From: Stephanodiscus triporus
Lineage: Eukaryota; Bacillariophyta; Thalassiosirophyceae; Thalassiosirales; Thalassiosiraceae
DNA length: 43,234 nucleotides
Assembly: GCA_036939755.1 (NCBI GenBank)
Contig: JALLAZ010000137.1
Span: 1-43,234 of the forward strand
Direction: 5' to 3'
Part shown: positions 42,926 through 43,234 of the stretch, piece after piece
Position numbering within the stretch: the first letter of the stretch is position 1
Layout: every line of letters starts with the position of its first letter
Program-made: the position numbers and the translations under genes
The notes under the pieces: generated by a model
The model's input: the letters and a program-made list of their open reading frames with translations, nothing else
What the model was told of the DNA's origin: nothing
Database searches by the model: none

Positions 42926-43234
42926 TGTTTTCTCTCTTTCTTATTATTATATTATTTATCGTGTCCAACGACTTTTCACAGAGAGAGAGAGAGAGGAGGG
43001 GCGGGGGGGGGGCGGGGGGGCGGGCGGGGGGGGGGGGGGGGAAGAAGGGGTGGAGGGACGACGGACGGACGATGGCGCTCTTATCGGCACGACTTCGTTT
43101 TGGCGGGAAGATGGAGTGTTCTCAGGAAGACACTGGATTGGGCGCCAAAAAGGGGGGAATATACTGGGCGCCCCCGCTTTTTTGGCGCGACCACTCACTT
43201 TCTTGTGTAATCGCCGATTAACCCTACATACTGC
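42926..43234. promoter_or_regulatory. Upstream region of selenophosphate synthetase with three E2F-like sites
   Basis: Contains an (AG)n microsatellite (42981-42996) and a G-rich tract (42998-43041). These are followed by TTTTGGCGGGAAG (43098-43110), GGCGCCAAAAA (43141-43151) and TTTTTTGGCGCGA (43178-43190), all close to the E2F/DP consensus TTTSSCGC. The sites may serve this gene or one beyond the window end. Confidence 0.45.

Noticed and set aside
1..43234. tRNA or rRNA genes
   Set aside because: I looked for T-loop-like GGTTCRA motifs and cloverleaf context by eye and found none convincing; a tRNA search program would be needed to exclude them.

Overview
The window looks like nuclear DNA from a photosynthetic stramenopile, most likely a diatom. 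Three things point there: short GT-AG introns of about 65-110 bases in most genes; N-termini that pair a signal peptide with an AFVP- or FFAP-type plastid-import motif (methyltransferase at 24440-25441, Tat-type protein at 22883-24058); and a myosin with the class XXIX tail (IQ motifs, short coiled coils, CBS domains, PB1, C-terminal membrane anchor). Genus cannot be decided. All exon joins below were made by hand from splice sites and reading-frame phase.

Layout. 192-1618 (+) sulfotransferase; 1814-3055 (-) GNAT acetyltransferase resembling histidine acetyltransferase NAT16; 3256-6156 (+) exocyst subunit EXO84; 6571-13724 (+) class XXIX myosin; 14098-15677 (-) chromate (CHR) transporter; 16190-16999 (+) glycine-zipper/coiled-coil protein; 17231-17701 (-) small membrane protein; 17966-20747 (+) TruA-type pseudouridine synthase fused to a 2OG-Fe(II) dioxygenase; 21238-22575 (-) class I histone deacetylase; 22883-24058 (+) predicted thylakoid-lumen protein; 24440-25441 (-) plastid methyltransferase-like protein; 25901-29448 a degraded pogo/CENP-B-like DNA transposon with terminal inverted repeats and a TA duplication; 29504-29965 (+) RNA polymerase subunit RPB8; 30712-35814 a decayed copia-type LTR retrotransposon with a CCAAG target duplication; 36592-40902 (+) SUMO protease of the Ulp1/SENP type; 41231-42925 (-) selenophosphate synthetase whose catalytic position is an in-frame TGA, i.e. 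selenocysteine.

The genes are independent eukaryotic transcription units, not an operon. Several pairs are divergent and share short promoter regions (CHR/glycine zipper, small membrane protein/TruA fusion, HDAC/lumen protein); the others are convergent or tandem. The strongest second-look items are the selenocysteine-containing selenophosphate synthetase with a candidate SECIS hairpin, the TruA-dioxygenase fusion, the exact 1020-base internal duplication of the CBS array in the myosin tail, the transposon that ends 55 bases before the RPB8 start codon, and the possible membrane segment inside the SUMO protease.
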